A model generated the notes under the pieces. The model saw only the letters and a list, made by a program, of their open reading frames with translations, was not told where the DNA came from and did not search any database. Shown here one piece after another: positions 59,278-64,000 of a stretch of DNA of 64,000 bases. The stretch comes from Duganella callida (GTDB lineage: Bacteria > Pseudomonadota > Gammaproteobacteria > Burkholderiales > Burkholderiaceae_D), in assembly GCF_004614165.1 (NCBI RefSeq), contig NZ_SPVG01000245.1, positions 40,992 through 104,991 of the forward strand, given 5' to 3'. The translations under genes and the position numbers were made by a program. Every line of letters begins with the position of its first letter. The first letter of the stretch is position 1.

Positions 59278-61509
59278 ATGGCAACAAATAATCCACAAAT
59301 CATCTACACGCTGACTGACGAAGCCCCACTGCTGGCGACGTATTCCCTGCTGCCCATCATCAAGAAGTTCACCGCCCCGGCCGGCGTGGACGTGGTGTCC
59401 AGCGACATCTCGGTCGCGGCGCGCGTGCTGGCCGAGTTCCCCGAGTTCCTGACCGACGAGCAAAAAGTACCGAACAACCTGGCCGCGCTGGGCGCCCTGA
59501 CGCTCAAGCCGGAAGCCAACATCATCAAGCTGCCGAACATTTCGGCCTCGGTGGCGCAGCTGCAAGCGGCGATCCGCGAACTGCAAGGCAAGGGCTACAA
59601 GCTGCCGGACTTCCCTGAAGATCCGAAGACCGACGAAGACAAGGCGCTGAAAGCGCGTTACAGCAAGTGCATCGGCTCGGCCGTGAACCCGGTTCTGCGC
59701 GAAGGCAACTCGGACCGTCGCGCACCGAAAGCGGTGAAGGAATACGCGCGCAAGCACCCGCACTCGATGGGCGAATGGAGCCAGGCATCGCGCACCCACG
59801 TGTCGCACATGCACCATGGCGACTTCTACCACGGCGAGAAGTCCATGACCCTGGACAAGGCGCGCAATGTCAAGATGGAACTGATCACCCCCTCGGGCAA
59901 GACTATCGTGCTGAAACCCAAGGTCGCGCTGCAGGCCGGCGAGATCATCGACTCCATGTTCATGAGCAAGAAAGCGCTGCTGGAGTTCTACGAGAAGGAA
60001 ATCGACGACGCCTACAAGACCGGCGTGATGTTCTCGCTGCACGTGAAAGCCACCATGATGAAGGTGTCGCACCCGATCGTGTTCGGCCACTGCGTGCGCA
60101 TCTTCTACAAGGACGCGTTCGAGAAGCACGCCAAGGTGTTCGAAGAACTGGGCGTGAACGTCAACAACGGCATGGTCAACCTGTACGAGAAAATCGAAAA
60201 GCTGCCGGCCTCGCAAAAGGATGAGATCCTGAAAGACCTGCACGCCTGCCACGAGCACCGTCCGAAGCTGGCCATGGTCGACTCGGCCAAGGGCATCACC
60301 AACTTCCACTCGCCGAACGACATCATCGTCGACGCCTCGATGCCGGCCATGATCCGCATCGGCGGCAAGATGTGGGGCGCCGATGGCCGCACCGCCGACG
60401 TCAAGGCCGTGATGCCGGAATCGACCTTCGCCCGCATCTACCAGGAGATGATCAACTTCTGCAAATGGCACGGCAACTTCGACCCGACCACCATGGGCAC
60501 CGTGCCGAACGTCGGCCTGATGGCGCAGCAGGCCGAGGAATACGGCTCGCACGACAAGACCTTCGAAGTGGCGGAAGGCGGCATCGCCAACATCACCGAC
60601 CTGGAAACCGGCGAAGTGCTGCTGACCCAGACCGTGGAGCAGGGCGACATCTGGCGCATGTGCCAGGTGAAGGATGCGCCGATCCGCGACTGGGTCAAGC
60701 TGGCCGTGACCCGCGCGCGCAATTCGGGCATGCCGGCCGTGTTCTGGCTGGACCCGTACCGTCCGCACGAAAACGAAGTGATCAAGAAGGTGCAGACCTA
60801 CCTGAAGGACCACGACACCAGCGGCCTGGACATCCAGATCATGTCGCAAGTGCGCGCCATGCGTTACACCCTGGAGCGCGTCTCGCGCGGCCTGGACACC
60901 ATCTCGGTGACCGGCAACATCCTGCGCGACTACCTGACCGATCTGTTCCCGATCCTGGAACTGGGCACCTCGGCCAAGATGCTGTCGATCGTGCCGCTGA
61001 TGGCCGGTGGCGGCATGTACGAAACCGGCGCCGGCGGTTCGGCACCGAAGCACGTCAAGCAGCTGGTGGAAGAAAACCACCTGCGTTGGGATTCGCTGGG
61101 TGAATTCCTGGCGCTGGCCGTGTCGCTGGAAGAGCTGGGCATCAAGAACGGCAACGCCAAGGCCAAGATCCTGGCCAAGACCCTGGACGACGCCACCGGC
61201 AAGCTGCTGGACAACAGCAAGTCGCCATCGTCGCGCACCGGCGAGCTGGACAACCGTGGCAGCCACTTCTACCTGTCGCTGTACTGGGCGCAGGCGCTGG
61301 CGGCGCAGAGCGAAGATGCGGAACTGGCCGCCAAGTTCGCGCCGATCGCCAAGGCCCTGTCGGAAAACGAAACCAAGATCGTTGACGAGCTGAACAGCGT
61401 GCAAGGCCAGGCCAAGGACATCGGCGGTTACTACTACCCTGATCCGGTCAAGACGGCGGAAGTGATGCGTCCTAGCGCGACGCTGAACGCCATCATCGAG
61501 GCGGCGTAA
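59278..61509 (+). CDS. icd: Monomeric NADP-dependent isocitrate dehydrogenase
   Basis: The 743-residue length and the segments [72 protein letters not shown] and YYYPD near the end identify the monomeric IDH (about 80 kDa), unrelated in size to the dimeric enzyme. It oxidises isocitrate to 2-oxoglutarate and supplies NADPH. ATG 59278 is preferred to 59272 because GAGGG is then 7 bases upstream. It is monocistronic with a strong terminator. Confidence 0.96.
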   Translation: MATNNPQIIYTLTDEAPLLATYSLLPIIKKFTAPAGVDVVSSDISVAARVLAEFPEFLTDEQKVPNNLAALGALTLKPEANIIKLPNISASVAQLQAAIRELQGKGYKLPDFPEDPKTDEDKALKARYSKCIGSAVNPVLREGNSDRRAPKAVKEYARKHPHSMGEWSQASRTHVSHMHHGDFYHGEKSMTLDKARNVKMELITPSGKTIVLKPKVALQAGEIIDSMFMSKKALLEFYEKEIDDAYKTGVMFSLHVKATMMKVSHPIVFGHCVRIFYKDAFEKHAKVFEELGVNVNNGMVNLYEKIEKLPASQKDEILKDLHACHEHRPKLAMVDSAKGITNFHSPNDIIVDASMPAMIRIGGKMWGADGRTADVKAVMPESTFARIYQEMINFCKWHGNFDPTTMGTVPNVGLMAQQAEEYGSHDKTFEVAEGGIANITDLETGEVLLTQTVEQGDIWRMCQVKDAPIRDWVKLAVTRARNSGMPAVFWLDPYRPHENEVIKKVQTYLKDHDTSGLDIQIMSQVRAMRYTLERVSRGLDTISVTGNILRDYLTDLFPILELGTSAKMLSIVPLMAGGGMYETGAGGSAPKHVKQLVEENHLRWDSLGEFLALAVSLEELGIKNGNAKAKILAKTLDDATGKLLDNSKSPSSRTGELDNRGSHFYLSLYWAQALAAQSEDAELAAKFAPIAKALSENETKIVDELNSVQGQAKDIGGYYYPDPVKTAEVMRPSATLNAIIEAA

Positions 61510-61512
61510 TAC

Positions 61513-61540
61513 AAAAGGGCAGCGCGAAGCTGCCCTTTTT
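61513..61540. terminator. Bidirectional terminator of icd
   Basis: AAAAGGGCAGC pairs with GCTGCCCTTTT around a 5-base loop, flanked by A's and T's. It ends icd and the converging isochorismatase gene, whose last codon abuts it. Confidence 0.9.
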
Positions 61541-62167
61541 TCATGCCGACGGCGGCGTCAGCATCTGGCGCGCGTAGCGCAATCCCACGCCGTAGCCGCC
61601 GCCGTTTTTCTCGATCACCGCGCGCGCCGCGTCATAGGTCTCGCGGCGGGTCCAGTCGCGCTGCAGCTCCAGCAGCACCTGCAGCCAGCTGGTCATCTGC
61701 GCGCCTTTGCCGGCCATGCGCTGCAGCGCCAGATCGTGGCCGGCAAGCGTCAGGCCGCCGCAGGCGTCGCCCACTACATAGCATTCATGACCGGCTTCGA
61801 GCGCGCTCAGTACCGCGAAGCTGATGCAGGCTTCGGTCAGCATGCCGGAGAACAGCAGCTTCTTGCGGCCGGTGGCTTCGATCGCCGCGCGCACCGCGTC
61901 GTCTTCCCAGGCATTCATGTTGCGGCGTTCCAGCACCGGATGCTCGGGCGCCAGCGCGTGCAGGTCGGGCAGCAGCGGGCCGCTGTAGACCTTGCTAGCC
62001 GACGTGCTGATCACGGTCGGCAGCGCAAAGGCGAGGGCGGTTTCCAGCAGCGCCACCGAATTGTTGAGCAGCGTCTGGCGCTCCATCGATTGCACGCCGA
62101 ATTGCAGGCCGGCCTGCTGGTCGAGCAGCACCAGGGCACAGTTTTGAGGAGTCAGTAAATCTTGCAT
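61541..62167 (-). CDS. ycaC: Isochorismatase-family cysteine hydrolase (YcaC-like)
   Basis: ATG 62167 gives 208 residues. The cysteine-hydrolase fold is seen in ALVLLDQQAGLQFGV with the catalytic Asp16, RRNMNAWEDDAVRAAI, and FSGMLTEACISFAVLSALEAGHECYVVGDACGG with the nucleophile Cys114. YcaC-like enzymes form octamers, and their natural substrate is unknown. Its 3' end lies at the shared terminator with icd. Confidence 0.88.
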   Translation of the reverse strand: MQDLLTPQNCALVLLDQQAGLQFGVQSMERQTLLNNSVALLETALAFALPTVISTSASKVYSGPLLPDLHALAPEHPVLERRNMNAWEDDAVRAAIEATGRKKLLFSGMLTEACISFAVLSALEAGHECYVVGDACGGLTLAGHDLALQRMAGKGAQMTSWLQVLLELQRDWTRRETYDAARAVIEKNGGGYGVGLRYARQMLTPPSA

Positions 62168-62304
62168 GATGATTCTCGCAGGTTGGGGATGATGGCGGAT
62201 TGTAGGCAGCCCGGCGCGGCGGCAAATCCCTTGAACTGGCAAGCGGCGCCTCCCTCATAAGGCACAGAATTGACGGCGCCGCCACGGCATGCGAGGATGC
62301 CGCC

Positions 62305-62826
62305 ATGAACAGCCTGTTCGAATGCAGCGTGTGGGCGCCGGCGTGGTTATGCAGCCATCGCGACATGCTGATCTACCTTGCGCCCTCCGTACTGCTGGCG
62401 CTGCTGATCCGCGCCCTGGCGGTGCGGCACCCCTTCTTTTTGCTGTTCAGATTGGCGGGAACCATCTCGCACGAACTGGCGCACCTGATTGCCGGTACGC
62501 TGACCGGCGCGCGGCCGGCGGCTTTCACAGTGAAACCTCGGCGCATCAAGCAAGGGTGGGAACTGGGTTCGGTACACCTGACCAACGTCCGCTGGTACAA
62601 CGCCGCGCCGTCGGCGCTGGCGCCATTCGTGGTGGTGCTGCTGCCGTTCGCGGTGGCCTGGTGGCGTACCCGGAGCGGCCTGAACTTCCAGTGGGTCGAC
62701 ATCGCGCTGGCGTTTGCCGTCGCGCCACAGTTTTTGGCATTCTGGCCGTCGAGCGCCGACTGGAAAATCGCGCTGCAATCCTGGCCCTACCTGCTGATTG
62801 CCGCCTGCCTTTGGTGGCTGCTGTAA
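62305..62826 (+). CDS. M50-like membrane metallopeptidase
   Basis: The 173-residue protein has an HELAH zinc site at 56-60 inside a hydrophobic segment (FRLAGTISHELAHLIAGTLTG), like the site-2/M50 group, and four or so membrane segments including the C-terminal WPYLLIAACLWWLL. The second M50 signature (NPDG) is not visible, so the protein may be a minimal or inactive family member. The start at 62305 is moderately supported (GAGG ten bases upstream); Met21 is an alternative. Confidence 0.65.
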   Translation: MNSLFECSVWAPAWLCSHRDMLIYLAPSVLLALLIRALAVRHPFFLLFRLAGTISHELAHLIAGTLTGARPAAFTVKPRRIKQGWELGSVHLTNVRWYNAAPSALAPFVVVLLPFAVAWWRTRSGLNFQWVDIALAFAVAPQFLAFWPSSADWKIALQSWPYLLIAACLWWLL

Positions 62827-62834
62827 GACTTTTT

Positions 62835-63263
62835 TTAGTGCGCGGCGGTCAGCGGTTTGACTGGCGCTTCGACTTCGACTTTGCTGCGTACTTTGTGCGC
62901 GTCTTCGATTTCCAGTGTCAGCGGCACTTTGTCGCCGTCCTTCAGCGGTTGCTTCAGGTTCAGCAGCATCAGGTGGTAGCCGCCGGGTGCCAGCTTGATG
63001 GGCTGGCCGGCCGGCAGGTCCAGCGCCGGCACCTGGCGCATGCGCATCATGTCGTTGTCCATTTTCATTTCGTGAACTTCGACCGCGCCGGCCGCCGGCG
63101 AGCTGACCGCCACCAGCTTCGCCGCTTGCGTCGAGGTCAGGGTCATGAAGGCGCCGGTGGCTTTTTGCGCGGCGACGGTGGCGCGTACCCACGGTTCGCT
63201 GACGGTGACCTGGGCGAGTGCAGGCAGCGCGGCCAGCAGCAGCAGGGAGAGCAGTTTTTTCAT
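62835..63263 (-). CDS. Periplasmic copper chaperone PCu(A)C
   Basis: The 142-residue protein has a signal peptide (KLLSLLLLAALPALA) and the copper(I) motif of the family: His64 and Met66 in VEVHEM, a Met-rich stretch MMRMRQ, and His97 with Met99 in GGYHLML. It hands copper to cytochrome oxidase CuA assembly, together with SCO. Its start overlaps the SCO stop by 4 bases. Confidence 0.9.
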   Translation of the reverse strand: MKKLLSLLLLAALPALAQVTVSEPWVRATVAAQKATGAFMTLTSTQAAKLVAVSSPAAGAVEVHEMKMDNDMMRMRQVPALDLPAGQPIKLAPGGYHLMLLNLKQPLKDGDKVPLTLEIEDAHKVRSKVEVEAPVKPLTAAH

Positions 63264-63877
63264 TGGAACAGTCCTTTCAGTATGCCTTGGTCTTTTTTAG
63301 GGGGATGCAGCAGCAGACGCAAATCGTCGGCGCATTGCTGGGCGGTGGCGTCGTGCTTGAAGCCGAGACGGATTTTGCCGCTGGCGTCGAACACGTAGGT
63401 GATGGCGGTGTGGTCCATGCTGTACGAGCTGCCGCTCGGTACCTTGCGGTAGAAGACCTTGAAATCCTTGGCGGTCCTGGCGGTCTGTTCGGCAGTGCCG
63501 CGCACGGCGACGAAGGTCGGGTCGAAGGCGCGCATGTATTCGCTCAGCAGCGCTCCGGTGTCGCGCTCGGGGTCGACGGTCATGAATACCACTTGCAGCT
63601 TGTCGGCGTCGGCGCCCAGCAGGCGCTTGATTTCCACTGCGCGGGCGAGGGTGGTCGGGCAGACGTCCGGGCATTGGGTGTAGCCGAAGAACAGCATGAC
63701 GACTTTGCCGCGGAAGTCGCGCAGCGAGGCCGGCTTGCCGTCGGCATACGTCAGTTTGTAGTCCGGGCCGATGGTGCTGCCGGTGATGTCGATGGCGTTG
63801 AAGCCGGCGGCGGCCTGTGCGGTGGAGGCGGCCAGCGTCAACCCGGCCAGCGTAGTGATGAATGAACGGCGTTGCAT
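63260..63877 (-). CDS. SCO1/SenC family copper-assembly protein
   Basis: The 205-residue protein has a signal peptide of twin-arginine look (MQRRSFITTLAGLTLAAS) and a thioredoxin fold carrying the CuA-assembly ligands: Cys69 and Cys73 in YTQCPDVCPTT and His156 in YSMDHTAIT. VDPERDT is also conserved. It delivers or reduces copper in cytochrome c oxidase assembly. It is the upstream partner of the PCuAC gene. Confidence 0.92.
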   Translation of the reverse strand: MQRRSFITTLAGLTLAASTAQAAAGFNAIDITGSTIGPDYKLTYADGKPASLRDFRGKVVMLFFGYTQCPDVCPTTLARAVEIKRLLGADADKLQVVFMTVDPERDTGALLSEYMRAFDPTFVAVRGTAEQTARTAKDFKVFYRKVPSGSSYSMDHTAITYVFDASGKIRLGFKHDATAQQCADDLRLLLHPPKKDQGILKGLFQ

Positions 63878-63946
63878 GGTGATCCTGTGAAAACGGATGG
63901 GGTAGGCACGGGGCGCGCTGCGGCGCCCACGTGCAACTGTGCGGAA

Positions 63947-64000
63947 TCAGGCGCGGGCAGGCGGCGCGCGCGGTTGCGCGCTGGTCCAGGCGGCTTGCTG
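63947..64000 (-). CDS. Partial C-terminus of an upstream gene
   Basis: A reverse frame enters at the right edge and ends with TGA at 63949-63947 after 17 codons (QQAAWTSAQPRAPPARA). A Pro/Arg-rich end of this kind is found in DUF2946-type proteins that neighbour copper genes, but the fragment is too short to assign. Confidence 0.3.
   Translation of the reverse strand, partial: QQAAWTSAQPRAPPARA

Noticed and set aside
59161-61404. Reverse 747-residue frame opposite icd
   Set aside because: Long His/Val/Arg-rich antisense frames are usual opposite G+C-rich genes; the forward frame is an unmistakable isocitrate dehydrogenase.

Overview
The window is G+C-rich DNA from a betaproteobacterium, most likely an Oxalobacteraceae member (Massilia/Duganella/Janthinobacterium type). 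The evidence is two PEP-CTERM exported proteins, tandem DUF4148 proteins, a monomeric NADP-isocitrate dehydrogenase, a YcaC-type isochorismatase and a PCuAC/SCO copper pair. Genus-level assignment is inference.

Bases 1 to about 41,110 are most of a siphovirus-type prophage. Its left end (immunity genes and left attachment site) lies outside the window. Its right end abuts the 3' end of a tRNA-Leu(TAA) gene, next to a tyrosine integrase. Order: early/replication genes (PAPS-reductase remnant, NinG, helicase-methylase fusion, winged-helix protein, O-like initiator, DnaC-like loader, zinc-knuckle late regulator candidate; 1-8140); a small-gene region with a phage tRNA-Tyr and an A+T-rich cargo gene (8141-10542); packaging and head (metallopeptidase, HNH, terminase subunits, DUF4055 portal, Mu-F-like protein, scaffold, P22-like coat, SGNH decoration protein; 10545-20839); a reverse-strand metallopeptidase cargo gene (20849-22015); connector and tail (22059-33142); glycine-rich fibre (33142-35118); lysis cassette with separate spanins (35414-37449); and a right-end accessory block (dTMP kinase, DUF2158/YodC-like protein, SRAP protein, a LexA box and an unknown gene) before the integrase.

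Bases 41,200-64,000 are host chromosome: exported PEP-CTERM proteins, a ParB-domain protein, a penicillin-acylase family Ntn-hydrolase, a membrane-tethered HNH protein, a reverse-transsulfuration pair (cbs plus a gamma-lyase/synthase), DUF4148 paralogues, thymidine kinase coupled to an SF1 helicase, an alpha/beta hydrolase, a hybrid histidine kinase, an MFS sugar-acid transporter, isocitrate dehydrogenase, isochorismatase, an M50-like membrane protein and copper-delivery proteins.

The strongest unusual signals are: 11-bp-spaced iterons inside the replication gene (probable phage origin); a canonical -1 slippery heptamer joining two tail-chaperone frames; a LexA box between SRAP and an unknown gene; a hairpin that buries the integrase start codon; near-duplicate terminator/leader elements before the coat and tail-tube genes; a putative leaderless dTMP kinase cargo gene; and a Lit/M48-like metallopeptidase cargo gene antisense to the head operon.
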